Below, piece after piece: positions 34,564 through 43,705 of a stretch of DNA of 64,000 nucleotides (position 1 is its first letter; each line of letters starts with the position of its first letter). The position numbers were made by a program, and so were the translations under genes. A model generated the notes under the pieces. The model saw only the letters and a list, made by a program, of their open reading frames with translations. It made no database searches and was not told where the DNA came from. Source of the stretch: Ornithinimicrobium avium. GTDB taxonomy: Bacteria; Actinomycetota; Actinomycetes; Actinomycetales; Dermatophilaceae. The stretch lies in the NCBI RefSeq assembly GCF_003351765.1, contig NZ_CP031229.1:682001-746000 (forward strand), given 5' to 3'.

Positions 34564-36329
34564 CCCTCGGTGACCGTGTGCGCACGCTGGCGAAGGGCTC
34601 GGTGGGCCCTGCGGACAACGACTCCCGCTTCCTCCTGGACGTGCACTCCCGTGCCCTGCCCGGACGGGCGACGATGCGCCGCTACGACGAGGGCGACACG
34701 GTCGACCTGGTGGTCGTCGGCGCCGGCGCCGGCGGCTCGGTGCTGGCCCAGCGGCTGGCCCGGCACGGCTGGCGGGTGGTCATCATCGAGGCCGGGCCGT
34801 TCTGGGACCCCGACGAGGACTGGGTCTCCGACGAGGCCGGGTCCCACGCGTTGTACTGGACGCAGAAGCGGATCATCGGCGGGCAGGACCCGATCGAGCT
34901 GGGCAAGAACAACTCCGGCCGTGGCGTGGGTGGCTCGATGGTGCACTACGCGGGCTACACCCCGCGGTTCCACCCCTCCGACTTCGAGACCTGGACCCGC
35001 GACGGCGTCGGCGCGGACTGGCCGATCCGCTACCGCGACCTGCTGCCGCACTACGAGCGCGTCGAGGCCGAGCTGCCGGTCGCCGGCCAGGACTGGCCCT
35101 GGGGGTACCCGCACAGCTACCCGTTCAGCCCGCACCCGGTCTCCGAGGCCGCCGGCAAGATCTGGCGCGGTGCGCTCGCGCAGGGGATCGGGATGCGGGT
35201 GGGGCCGGTCGGCATCGTCAACGGGACGTTCGGCAACCGGCCGCACTGCATCTACCGCGGCTACTGCCTGCAGGGGTGCAAGGTCAACGCCAAGGCCAGC
35301 CCCTACGTCACCCACCTGCCCGACGCTCTGGCGCACGACGTGGAGATCCGGTCCGGCTCGATGGCCACGCGCATCGAGCTGGACGAGCGCGGTCAGGCGA
35401 GCGGGGTCGTCTACCGCTGTGAGCAGGACGGGACCGAGCACCTGCAGCGTGCCTCCTTCGTGGCCGTGGCGGGCTACTCCATCGAGACACCCCGGCTGCT
35501 GCTGAACTCCACCAGCAAGCGGTTCCCGCACGGCCTGTGCAACGACCACGACCAGGTCGGCCGCTACGTCATGGTGCAAGGGGCCACCCAGACCGCGGGC
35601 CGCTGGCCCGAGGAGCTGCGCATGTATAAGGCGCCGCCGCCGGAGGTGTCCAGCGAGGACTTCTACGAGACCGACGACTCGCGGGGGTTCAAGCGCGGTT
35701 TCTCCATCCAGACGGTCTCCCCGCTGCCCATCGGCTGGGCCGAGCACGTCCTGGCCGCCGGGCACTGGGGCAAGGCGCTGCGGGAGTACATGCGCGACTA
35801 CAACCACTGGGCCACGGTCGGGGTGCTCAACGAGCTGATCGCCCACCCCGACAACCGGGTCACGCTGGCCGAGGAGCGGGACCGGTACGGCCTGCCGGTG
35901 GCTCGGATGGACTACACGCTGACCGACAACGACAAGGCGAACATCGCCTACTCCGGCGACGTCATCCTCGGACTGCTGGATGCTGCCGGCGCCCAGGACA
36001 CCCTGACGATCCAGCGCTACGCGCACCTCATCGGCGGCGCCCGGATGGGCAGCTCCCCGCAGCACAGCGTGGTGGACGCCAACCAGCGTGCCTGGGCGGT
36101 GCCCAACCTGTTCATCGCCGACGGCTCGGTGTGCCCCACCCAGGGCGCCGCCAACCCGGCGCTGACCATCATGGCGCTGGCCTCCCGGCTCGCCGAGCGG
36201 ATGGCGGACGGCAGCGCCATGGACGAGGACCCCCAGGCTCGCGCCGGCAGCACGCCGGTCGGTCGCGCACAGCGCGCACGAGCTCCCGGGCCCGCCGCAC
36301 GAGGACCACGGAAAGGGACGAACAGATGA
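34560..36329 (+). CDS. GMC-family flavoprotein oxidoreductase (gluconate/sugar dehydrogenase type)
   Basis: A 589-residue FAD enzyme. The dinucleotide fold is VDLVVVGAGAGGSVLAQRLA with VVIIEAG. The GMC signature region is NNSGRGVGGSMVHYAGYTPRFHP. A Cys-rich loop (PHCIYRGYCLQGCKVNAKAS) is typical of the gluconate-dehydrogenase flavoprotein branch. The C-terminal active-site region is HLIGGARMGSSPQHSVVD, then NLFIADGSVCPTQGAANPALTIMALA. It should oxidise an alcohol or sugar group; the acceptor and substrate are unknown. It is coupled on both sides. Confidence 0.87.
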   Translation: MTLGDRVRTLAKGSVGPADNDSRFLLDVHSRALPGRATMRRYDEGDTVDLVVVGAGAGGSVLAQRLARHGWRVVIIEAGPFWDPDEDWVSDEAGSHALYWTQKRIIGGQDPIELGKNNSGRGVGGSMVHYAGYTPRFHPSDFETWTRDGVGADWPIRYRDLLPHYERVEAELPVAGQDWPWGYPHSYPFSPHPVSEAAGKIWRGALAQGIGMRVGPVGIVNGTFGNRPHCIYRGYCLQGCKVNAKASPYVTHLPDALAHDVEIRSGSMATRIELDERGQASGVVYRCEQDGTEHLQRASFVAVAGYSIETPRLLLNSTSKRFPHGLCNDHDQVGRYVMVQGATQTAGRWPEELRMYKAPPPEVSSEDFYETDDSRGFKRGFSIQTVSPLPIGWAEHVLAAGHWGKALREYMRDYNHWATVGVLNELIAHPDNRVTLAEERDRYGLPVARMDYTLTDNDKANIAYSGDVILGLLDAAGAQDTLTIQRYAHLIGGARMGSSPQHSVVDANQRAWAVPNLFIADGSVCPTQGAANPALTIMALASRLAERMADGSAMDEDPQARAGSTPVGRAQRARAPGPAARGPRKGTNR

Positions 36330-38146
36330 GCAACGAGACCGTCAGCGACTTCGTGATCGACCGGTTGATCGAATGGGACCTGCACCAGTGGTACGGCTTC
36401 CCCGGCGACGGCATCGGCGGGTTCGACGGCGCCCTGGAGCGCGCCGAGCGTGCTGGCAAGAACTTCCGCTACATCAGGCCCACCCATGAGGAGATCGCGG
36501 CGTTCATGGCCTGCGCCCACGCCAAGTTCACCGGTCAGGTCGGCGTCTGCATCGCGACCTCGGGACCCGGGGCGGTGCACCTGCTCAACGGCCTGTACGA
36601 CGCGAAGATGGACAACCAGCCGGTGGTCGCCGTCGTGGGGCAGCAGGGCCGGGTCTCCCTGGGCAGCGAGGCCCAGCAGGAGATGAACCTCGAACGGCTC
36701 TTCGCCGACGTCGCCGGCTTCGTCCAGACGGTGACGACGCCGATGCAGGCCCAGATGGTCGTCGACCGCGCGGTGCGGATCGCCCACGCCTGGCGCTGTC
36801 CCGCCGTGGTCATCCTGCCGGCCGACGTCCAGAACCTGCCGATGGAGGCACCGCAGGTGGAGCACTGGGTCTCCCGCACGGGGGTGGGGCACGCCTCGAC
36901 CGCGCTGACCCCGCCCCGGGACGAGCTGCGCCGCGCGGCGGAGGTGCTCAACGCCGGCAGGAAGGTGGCGATGCTCGTCGGCGAGGGCGCCCGCGGCGCG
37001 ACCGACGAGGTCATCGCGGTGGCCGACCGGCTGGGCGCGGGCATCGTCACCGCGCTGCTGGGCAAGGACGTCGTGCCCGGGGACCTGCCCTACCACACCC
37101 AGCAGCTGGGCCTGCTCGGGTCGCGCCCCAGCTACGACATGATGCAGGACTGCGACACGCTGCTGGTCGTGGGCAGCAACTACCCGTACGCCGAGTTCCT
37201 GCCCGCGACGGGCCAGGCCCGCGGCGTGCAGATCGACCTGTCCTCGGCCCACCTGAGCCTGCGCTACCCGATGGAGGTCAACCTGGCCGGGGACGCCAGA
37301 GCCACCCTGGCCGCCCTGCTGCCGCTGCTGGAGGAGCAGACCGACCGCAGCTGGCAGGAAGGGGTGATCAGCGGCATGCAGGACTGGGACGCGGTCCTGG
37401 AGCAGGAGGCCCGCACCGAGGCCGACCCCATCAACCCGCGCCTGGTCTACCAGCTGCTCAACGAGCGGTTGCCGCACAACAGCATCGTCACCGCCGACGC
37501 CGGCTCGACCGCCGACTGGTACGGCCACCACCTCAAGCTCGGCCGCGGCATGAGCGGCAACCTCTCCGGACGACTGGCCTCGATGCTCGCGGCCATGCCG
37601 TATGCGGTGGCCGCCAAGTTCGCCCACCCGGACCGTCCGGTGATCTGCACGATCGGCGACGGCGCCTTCCAGATGCTGGGCATGAACGAGATCCTCACCG
37701 TCAAGCGGCACTGGCAGGAGTGGGCTGACCCGCGGTTCATCGTGCTGGTGCTGCACAACGACGACCTCAACCAGGTCTCCTGGGAGATGAGGGAGGCCGG
37801 CGACCCGCGCTACGACACCTCCCAGCTGGTGGAGGACATGGACTACGCGGCCTACGGCGAGCTGCTCGGGCTGCGCGGCATCCGGGTGGAGCGGCCGGAC
37901 CAGGTGGCGGACGCCTGGGACGCCGCGTTCGCCGCGGACCGGCCGGTCATCCTCGACGTCCGCACCGACCGCAACGTCCCGCCCCTGCCCGCCCACGTGT
38001 CCTACGAGGAGGCCAAGGGCGTGCTGAAGACGCTGCTCAAGGGTGACCCGGCGGAGGTCCGGGTCATCGCCAACTCGCTGCGGGCGGTGGGCGCCGAGCT
38101 GTTCGCGGGCGCCCGGAGCAGGCTGAGCAGCGACGAGGGGAAGTAG
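36326..38146 (+). CDS. Thiamine diphosphate-dependent enzyme (pyruvate oxidase/acetolactate synthase-like)
   Basis: A 606-residue three-domain ThDP enzyme. The catalytic Glu is in IRPTHEEIAAFMACAHAKF, followed by VGVCIATSGPGAVHLLNGLYDA. The central domain has the POX/PDC-like VAMLVGEGARGATDEVI. The cofactor site is VICTIGDGAFQMLGMNEI and later VLVLHNDDLNQVSWE. Family members decarboxylate 2-oxo acids. In this operon it may act on the keto acid produced by the dehydratase encoded next, rather than on pyruvate. AAAGGGA precedes the ATG, which overlaps the GMC stop. Confidence 0.85.
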   Translation: MSNETVSDFVIDRLIEWDLHQWYGFPGDGIGGFDGALERAERAGKNFRYIRPTHEEIAAFMACAHAKFTGQVGVCIATSGPGAVHLLNGLYDAKMDNQPVVAVVGQQGRVSLGSEAQQEMNLERLFADVAGFVQTVTTPMQAQMVVDRAVRIAHAWRCPAVVILPADVQNLPMEAPQVEHWVSRTGVGHASTALTPPRDELRRAAEVLNAGRKVAMLVGEGARGATDEVIAVADRLGAGIVTALLGKDVVPGDLPYHTQQLGLLGSRPSYDMMQDCDTLLVVGSNYPYAEFLPATGQARGVQIDLSSAHLSLRYPMEVNLAGDARATLAALLPLLEEQTDRSWQEGVISGMQDWDAVLEQEARTEADPINPRLVYQLLNERLPHNSIVTADAGSTADWYGHHLKLGRGMSGNLSGRLASMLAAMPYAVAAKFAHPDRPVICTIGDGAFQMLGMNEILTVKRHWQEWADPRFIVLVLHNDDLNQVSWEMREAGDPRYDTSQLVEDMDYAAYGELLGLRGIRVERPDQVADAWDAAFAADRPVILDVRTDRNVPPLPAHVSYEEAKGVLKTLLKGDPAEVRVIANSLRAVGAELFAGARSRLSSDEGK

Positions 38147-38153
38147 GGTCCTG

Positions 38154-39257
38154 GTGCTCACCGACAGCACGGTCCCGGTGCAGCGGGTGGAGGCGGCGGC
38201 ATACCGGTTCCCGACCGACGCCCCCGAGTCCGACGGGACCCTGAGCTGGGACTCCACGACGATGATCCTGGTCCGGGCCTCTGCCGGGGGCAGGACCGGG
38301 GTGGGTTACACCTACTGCGGAGCTCCTGCGGCGGCCGTCGTCAACGAGACGCTGTCCCAGGTCGTGCAGGGCCGCGACGCCCTGACCCCGACCGCGTCCT
38401 GGGCCGCGATGCAGCACGCCGTGCGCAACCTCGGCAGACCGGGTCTCGTGGCCCAGGCCGTCTCGGCGGTGGACATCGCCCTGTGGGACCTGTCGGCCCG
38501 GCTCACCGACCAGCCGCTGTCGCTAGCGGTCGGGGCGGTCCGCGAGAGCGTGCCGGTCTACGGCTCCGGCGGGTTCACCTCCTACGACGACCAGCAGCTG
38601 GGCGACCAGCTGTCCGGCTGGGTCGGCGAAGGCATCCCCCGGGTGAAGATGAAGGTCGGCCGGGACCCGGACCGGGACCGGCACCGGGTGCAGGTGGCTC
38701 GTGAGGCGGTCGGGCCCGGGACCGAGCTCTTCGTCGACGCCAACGGCGCCTACTCGCGCAAGCAGGCGCTGGGCTGGGCCGGGGTGTACGCCGACCTCGG
38801 GGTGCGCTGGTTCGAGGAGCCGGTCAGCTCCGAGGACCTGGAGGGCCTGCGCCTGCTGCGCGACCGCGGGCCGGGGTGGTTGGACGTCGCCGCCGGCGAG
38901 TACGGCTTCGACCTGCCCTACTTCCACCGCATGCTGACCGCCGGGGCGGTCGACTGCCTGCAGGCGGACGTGACCCGGGCACTGGGCGTCAGCGGCCTGT
39001 TGCGCGTCGCGGCGCTCTGCGACGCCCGCAGCATGGATCTGTCCCTGCACTGCGCGCCGCAGGCCGGGGCGCACGTAGCGGCGGCGGTCTGGCACCTGCG
39101 CCACCTGGAGTACTTCCACGACCACGTCCGCATCGAGGCAAAGGTCTTCGACGGGGTGCTCGTTCCCACCTCGGGCCGGCTGGTCCCGGACCGCTCCCGT
39201 CCCGGGATGGGACTGACCGTGCGCGAGGCCGACATCGCCGACCACCTCCTGGGCTGA
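38154..39257 (+). CDS. Enolase-superfamily protein (mandelate racemase/sugar acid dehydratase type)
   Basis: A 367-residue protein with the MR/MLE layout. The N-terminal capping domain is followed by the barrel with a KxK motif (PRVKMKVGRD), the first metal Asp in ELFVDANGAYSR, Glu in WFEEPVSSEDL, Glu in DVAAGEYGFD and a His in LSLHCAPQAGAH. These are the ligands and bases expected for sugar-acid dehydratases or racemases. It follows the ThDP gene by seven bases. The specific substrate cannot be assigned by reading. Confidence 0.82.
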   Translation: MLTDSTVPVQRVEAAAYRFPTDAPESDGTLSWDSTTMILVRASAGGRTGVGYTYCGAPAAAVVNETLSQVVQGRDALTPTASWAAMQHAVRNLGRPGLVAQAVSAVDIALWDLSARLTDQPLSLAVGAVRESVPVYGSGGFTSYDDQQLGDQLSGWVGEGIPRVKMKVGRDPDRDRHRVQVAREAVGPGTELFVDANGAYSRKQALGWAGVYADLGVRWFEEPVSSEDLEGLRLLRDRGPGWLDVAAGEYGFDLPYFHRMLTAGAVDCLQADVTRALGVSGLLRVAALCDARSMDLSLHCAPQAGAHVAAAVWHLRHLEYFHDHVRIEAKVFDGVLVPTSGRLVPDRSRPGMGLTVREADIADHLLG

Positions 39258-39272
39258 GCTGGCACCGCGAGG

Positions 39273-39292
39273 CACGCGCTCGGAGCGCCGTG
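39273..39292 (+). terminator. Probable terminator after the enolase-superfamily gene
   Basis: CACGCGCT-CGG-AGCGCCGTG forms an eight-pair hairpin with one bulged C, 15 bases after the stop codon. It marks the end of the operon begun near 33302. Confidence 0.4.
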
Positions 39293-39399
39293 GCGCCTGT
39301 TCGGATGTGGGGAGCCGGTCCCACCGCTGGCCGAATCTGCTGATGCGGAAGATCACATAGCCGTGAGGGGATCCCTTAAACTCTGCACAGGAGGCAGCC

Positions 39400-39555
39400 A
39401 TGACTGTTCAGCCCGACCATGAGCTCGAGGTCCTCGAGGAGGACCAGACCGTCCCGCCGCGCCCCGAAGAGGCCATCGCCGACGCCGACCGTCCGCCCGT
39501 GGACGAGGAGACGGCGCCTGCGCCCCAGGCGGAGGGCACCTCTGCAGAGAAATGA
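39400..39555 (+). CDS. Small acidic protein, 51 residues, unknown function
   Basis: An ATG at 39400 is preceded by a perfect AGGAGG five bases upstream. It opens a 51-codon frame beginning MTVQPDHELEVLEEDQTV and ending in GTSAEK. Fifteen of the 51 residues are Asp or Glu against three Lys/Arg, and Pro and Ala are frequent, so it is probably disordered. It has no membrane segment and no cysteine. It stands alone between the operon terminator and a convergent tRNA-Val. The Shine-Dalgarno and codon usage support a real gene; no family was recognised. Confidence 0.6.
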   Translation: MTVQPDHELEVLEEDQTVPPRPEEAIADADRPPVDEETAPAPQAEGTSAEK

Positions 39556-39606
39556 TGCGCACGGGTGAGAAGTCTCGGGACATCGACACGCCGCGATCGA
39601 TGAGGG

Positions 39607-39680
39607 TGGACGTGAAGGGACTCGAACCCCTGACCTCTCGCGTGTGAAGCGAACGCTCTAACCAACTGAGCTACACGTCC
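39607..39680 (-). tRNA. tRNA-Val (anticodon CAC)
   Basis: A complete cloverleaf on the minus strand. The acceptor is GGACGTG/CACGTCC, the D arm is GCTC..GAGC, the anticodon stem is TTCGC/GCGAG with loop TTCACAC, and the T loop is TTCGAGT. Anticodon CAC reads GUG. The discriminator is A, and CCA is not encoded. Confidence 0.95.
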
Positions 39681-39756
39681 GGACACGCCCGACGGGCGCG
39701 AGGACACACTTTAGCCGGTGCGCACCCGCCGGACGAAATCGGCGCCGCGCGTCGGG

Positions 39757-40503
39757 TCAGCTGCTGGCCGCCGTGGAGTAGACCGACTGCTCGGTCGTGC
39801 CGAAGTACGGGCCGTACATGACGTCCTTCTCGCCGCGGTAGCCGAAGGAGTTGACCGAGTTGAGCCTGCCGCCGGTGATCCAGCCGCCGCCGCTGGAGCC
39901 GCCGGTCATCGAGCACGGCAGCCGGTGGTCGGTGGTGCCGCGGGTGTCCCTGCCGGCGACCCCGGAGCACCTCCACAGGTCCTGGCCGTCGTAGGGCTTG
40001 GCCGCCGGGTAGCCGTAGGCGTCGAACGTCAGCCCGTAGCCCTGGTTGAAGGCGATCGGGTAGCACCCGGTCACGTCCGTCAGGCTCTGCCCACCCTGCT
40101 CCGCCATCACCGCGAAGCCCACGTCGTGGTTGAAGTCTCCCCCGTTCGCCCAGGCGCCGGTCGTGAAGAGGCTCTCGGCGACCCACGTGCCGTAGGGAGC
40201 CGCGCCGTGGTCGTAGGCCGGCACGAAGGCGAAGTTGGTGGCGAAGCCGCCCGGCCCCTCGTTGACGCAGTGGTCGGCCGTGGTCACCACGTCCTGGTTG
40301 CTGCTGGTCGTGGCCGTCCCCGAGCAGACGTAGTTCGACCCGCCCATGGTGAAGAACACCTTGCCGAACTGCGGTTGCTCGTCCACCTTGACCGCCTTGG
40401 CCGAGCCGCCTCCGCTGCCCGGCTTGCCCTTGGTCGCACGAGGCCCGCCCAGCTCCATCGGGATGGCCGCCTCCATCCGCTCGGTCGTCCAGTAGGCGCG
40501 CAC
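39757..40503 (-). CDS. Trypsin-like serine protease lacking a signal peptide (possibly 5'-truncated)
   Basis: A 248-residue S1-type protease. The catalytic His is in VVTTADHCVN, Asp in NHDVGFAVM, and Ser in MTGGSSGGGWI. The N-terminal YWTTERMEAAIP is the propeptide motif of secreted actinobacterial proteases, which normally follows a signal peptide. From the GTG at 40503 there is no export signal. The open frame continues upstream without ATG or GTG into the pabC-like gene and closes with a TGA near 40695. The 5' end, including the signal, therefore appears lost, and the gene may be a pseudogene. Confidence 0.7.
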   Translation of the reverse strand: MRAYWTTERMEAAIPMELGGPRATKGKPGSGGGSAKAVKVDEQPQFGKVFFTMGGSNYVCSGTATTSSNQDVVTTADHCVNEGPGGFATNFAFVPAYDHGAAPYGTWVAESLFTTGAWANGGDFNHDVGFAVMAEQGGQSLTDVTGCYPIAFNQGYGLTFDAYGYPAAKPYDGQDLWRCSGVAGRDTRGTTDHRLPCSMTGGSSGGGWITGGRLNSVNSFGYRGEKDVMYGPYFGTTEQSVYSTAASS

Positions 40504-40580
40504 GGCCGCCCGCTCGGCCTTGGTCCTCGCCGCCTCGTATGGGTTCGGTAAAGAATCGTCCCCGACCGTGCAGTCCGCCG

Positions 40581-41516
40581 CTACGGGTTCGGGTCCGCGG
40601 CAGCCCGCCGGGCGAAGACCTCCCGGGCGAGGCGGCCGACCGGTCCGGGCCCTTCCCCGAGCGACCGCGGCCTCACCGGCGGGGCCGCCAGCTCACGGCC
40701 GCCGAGCGTGGTCGCAGGGCCGGTGACGTGCAGCCTGCCCACCGCGCACACGTCGCGGGTGCTCGAGGTGATCCAGACCTCCTCGGCCTCGTCGAGCACC
40801 GACATCGGCAGGTCCTCCTCCACCACCTCAAGACCTTCGGCCTGCAACCACTCGATCGTCAGCGCACGGGTCACCCCCGCCAGCGGACCGCTGCGCAGCG
40901 ACGGCGTGCGCACCACCCCGCCGACCACCACGAAGACGTTGGAGCCGGTCCCCTCGCACAGCAGCCCGGCCGTGTTCGGCAGGATCGCCTCGCTCGCCCC
41001 CACCTGCTTCGCCGCAGCCAGCGCCACCACGTTGTCGGCGTAGGAGGTCGTCTTCAGCCCGGCCAGCGCACCGACGTCGTTGCGGGCCCACGGGACCACC
41101 GCGACCTCCGTCGTCGCCGCCGGCCGCTGCTGCTGCTGGGCGGTGACGAGGTATGTCGTGGCGCCGGGCACCCGCTCGCTCCCCAGGGGTCCGGGGCCGG
41201 CGGTGACGGTGTAGCGCAGGCGCCCGAACGGCATCGGCCCCACCGACAGGACCGCGTCGATCCCCTCCTGCAGCCTCGCCCGGTCCAGCGGCGGCAGCCC
41301 CAGGCCCGCGAGCGAGCGGTCCATCCGCTCGTGGTGGCGGTCGGCGGCGAAGAGCACCCCGTCCTCCACCTTGCCGGTCTCGAAGACCCCGTCGCCGACG
41401 GTGATGCCGTGGTCGAGCGCGCTGAAGGACGGCTCGTCCCCCACCAGGCGGCCGTCCACCCATACCCGCACCTGCGGCATACCTCCGGTCGTGCTCCTCG
41501 CCGTGCCGTCCGTCAT
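40581..41516 (-). CDS. Class IV aminotransferase (aminodeoxychorismate lyase-like)
   Basis: A 311-residue fold-type IV PLP enzyme. Blocks are RVWVDGRLVGDEPSFSALDHGITVGDGVFETG, the PLP Lys in LAGLKTTSYADNVVALAAAKQ, and LCEGTGSNVFVV. The last 40 residues are Pro/Arg-rich. This could be PabC (4-amino-4-deoxychorismate lyase, for folate) or a D-/branched-chain aminotransferase; the GLKT and TGSNVFV pattern fits PabC well. The ATG at 41516 is chosen; the ATG at 41480 lies too close to its GGAGGT. Confidence 0.8.
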   Translation of the reverse strand: MTDGTARSTTGGMPQVRVWVDGRLVGDEPSFSALDHGITVGDGVFETGKVEDGVLFAADRHHERMDRSLAGLGLPPLDRARLQEGIDAVLSVGPMPFGRLRYTVTAGPGPLGSERVPGATTYLVTAQQQQRPAATTEVAVVPWARNDVGALAGLKTTSYADNVVALAAAKQVGASEAILPNTAGLLCEGTGSNVFVVVGGVVRTPSLRSGPLAGVTRALTIEWLQAEGLEVVEEDLPMSVLDEAEEVWITSSTRDVCAVGRLHVTGPATTLGGRELAAPPVRPRSLGEGPGPVGRLAREVFARRAAADPNP

Positions 41517-41569
41517 GGGCCCCACTGTGCCACCTGGAGGTCGTGGACGAGACCGGGACCTTGCACAAC

Positions 41570-41575
41570 TACGCT
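41570..41575 (+). promoter_or_regulatory. -10 box (TACGCT) for a leaderless pta transcript
   Basis: TACGCT ends seven bases before the GTG of pta at 41583, and no ribosome binding site lies between. This suggests that transcription starts at the initiation codon. Confidence 0.45.
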
Positions 41576-41582
41576 GGGTCGT

Positions 41583-43700
41583 GTGACGACGAGCCTCTAC
41601 CTCTCCTCGGCCGAGATCCAGTCGGGCAAGTCCGCCCTCGCCGTCGGCCTGCTGGCCGAGCTGTGCGGGCGCGGCGGGCGCGTCGGCGTCTTCCGGCCCA
41701 TCGTGCTCGACACCGCGCAGGACCGGCTGCTGCAGCTGCTGCATCCCCTGTCCACCTCGCCGGTGGGGATCGAGGAGGCGGTCGGCGTCACCTACGACGA
41801 CGTGCACCGGCGCTACGACACGGCGGTCGGCACCGCGGTCGAGCGCTTCCACGCCTACGCCGCCGAGCACGACAGCGTCCTGGTCGTCGGCTCCGACTTC
41901 ACCGGAGTGCCGGCCCCCACCGAGTTCTCCGTCAACGCCGCGATCGCGGCCCACATCGGCGCACCGATGGTGCTGGTCGTGCCGTGCTTCGACCGCTCCG
42001 TCGAGGAGAGCGTCACCGCGGCGCAGCTGATCGTGGACGAGGCGCGCAGCCGCCACGCCGACGTCGCCGCCGTCGTGGCCAACCGTGTGCCCGCCGGTGA
42101 GGGCGAGGCGCTGAGCGCCGGCATCGTCGAGCGGCTCAGGGCGGACACGACGCCCACCGGCAAGCGCCGGGGCAGGGTGTCCGGCCCGGTCCCGGTCTTC
42201 CCGGTCCCGGCCGACGCGCTCCTGGCCGCACCTACGGTCCGCGACCTGATGGACGCCGTCGACGGTCACCTGCTCCTGGGGAACGAGCAGCTGCTCGACC
42301 GGGAGGTCACCGGCATGGTGGTGGCGGGCATGACCATGCCGCACGTGCTCGACCGCCTGCACGACGACTGTGCGCTGATCTGCGCGGGCGACCGGGAGGA
42401 CGTGCTGCTGGCCAGCCTGATGGCGCACCGCGCCTCCACCTTCCCCTCCCTGTCCGGTGTTGTGCTCAACGGCGGCTTCCTGCCCGGCGAGCAGGTCTTC
42501 CGCCTCGTCGAGGGTGTGGGGGTCGAGCTGCCGATCGTCAGCTGCGACACCGGCACGATGGACACCGCGGCGGCGATCTCACGGGTGCAGGCGCGCATCG
42601 GGCCGGGGTCGACCCGCAAGATCGAGCGTGCCCGCGCGCTGGTCCACCAGCACCTGGACATGGACGTCCTGATGACCGCCGCCGGGCACCACCAGCCTCC
42701 GCCCTGGGGCCGGGTCGTCACACCGCTGATGTTCGAGCACGAGCTCTCGGCCCGCGCGCGCACCGCCGACGCCCACGTCGTGCTGCCCGAGGGCGCCGAG
42801 GACCGGATCCTGCGCGCCGCCGAGACGATCCTGTCCCGCGGCACCGCCCGGCTCACGCTGCTCGGCGACGTGGGACAGGTCCGGGCCCGCGCGGCCACCC
42901 TGGGCCTCCACCTCGACGCCGCGGAGGTCCTCGACCCGCAGACCGACGTGCGGCGCGCGGACTTCGCCACCGAGTACGCCCGGCTGCGCGCCCACAAGGG
43001 CGTCACCGCCGAGCAGGCGCGCGACATCGTGGCCGACCCCGCCTACTTCGGCACGCTGATGGTCCACCTCGGCCACGCCGACGGCATGGTGTCCGGCGCG
43101 ATCACCTCCACCGCGCACACGGTGCGCCCGGCCCTGGAGGTGATCCGTACCGCCCCGGGCGTCTCGGTCGTCTCCAGCGTCTTCTTCATGTGCCTGGCCG
43201 ACCGCGTCCTCGTCTACGGCGACTGCGCGATCAATCCCGACCCCACCTCCGAGCAGCTGGCCGACATCGCGATCTCCTCGGCCGTGACCGCCGAGCGCTT
43301 CGGGGTCGAGCCCAGGGTCGCGATGCTGTCCTACTCCACCGGCGGCTCGGGCACCGGCGCCGACGTCGACAAGGTCCGCGCCGCGACCGCCCTGGTCCGC
43401 GAGCGCGCCCCGCAGCTGCCGGTCGAAGGTCCGCTGCAGTACGACGCAGCCGTGGACCCCGCCGTCGCCGCCACCAAGCTCAAGGACTCCACCGTCGCGG
43501 GGCGGGCGACGGTCCTGATCTTCCCCGACCTCAACACCGGCAACAACACCTACAAGGCGGTGCAGCGCAGCGCCGGAGCCGTCGCCGTCGGCCCCGTGCT
43601 CCAGGGTCTCAACGCCCCCGTCAACGACCTGTCCCGAGGAGCGACCGTGCGCGACATCGTCAACACCGTGGCCATCACCGCGATCCAGGCGAGGGGCTGA
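41583..43700 (+). CDS. pta: Phosphate acetyltransferase, long DRTGG-containing form
   Basis: A 705-residue enzyme that interconverts acetyl-CoA and acetyl phosphate. It has an N-terminal P-loop-like domain (LYLSSAEIQSGKSALAVGLL) similar to dethiobiotin synthetase, a DRTGG domain (residues about 220-330) and the C-terminal PTA domain (VVLPEGAEDRILRAAE, HADGMVSGAITSTAHTVRPAL, YSTGGSGTGADVDKVR, FPDLNTGNNTYKAVQRS). The long form is often regulated by metabolites. It forms an operon with ackA five bases downstream. Confidence 0.96.
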   Translation: MTTSLYLSSAEIQSGKSALAVGLLAELCGRGGRVGVFRPIVLDTAQDRLLQLLHPLSTSPVGIEEAVGVTYDDVHRRYDTAVGTAVERFHAYAAEHDSVLVVGSDFTGVPAPTEFSVNAAIAAHIGAPMVLVVPCFDRSVEESVTAAQLIVDEARSRHADVAAVVANRVPAGEGEALSAGIVERLRADTTPTGKRRGRVSGPVPVFPVPADALLAAPTVRDLMDAVDGHLLLGNEQLLDREVTGMVVAGMTMPHVLDRLHDDCALICAGDREDVLLASLMAHRASTFPSLSGVVLNGGFLPGEQVFRLVEGVGVELPIVSCDTGTMDTAAAISRVQARIGPGSTRKIERARALVHQHLDMDVLMTAAGHHQPPPWGRVVTPLMFEHELSARARTADAHVVLPEGAEDRILRAAETILSRGTARLTLLGDVGQVRARAATLGLHLDAAEVLDPQTDVRRADFATEYARLRAHKGVTAEQARDIVADPAYFGTLMVHLGHADGMVSGAITSTAHTVRPALEVIRTAPGVSVVSSVFFMCLADRVLVYGDCAINPDPTSEQLADIAISSAVTAERFGVEPRVAMLSYSTGGSGTGADVDKVRAATALVRERAPQLPVEGPLQYDAAVDPAVAATKLKDSTVAGRATVLIFPDLNTGNNTYKAVQRSAGAVAVGPVLQGLNAPVNDLSRGATVRDIVNTVAITAIQARG

Positions 43701-43705
43701 GGGGT

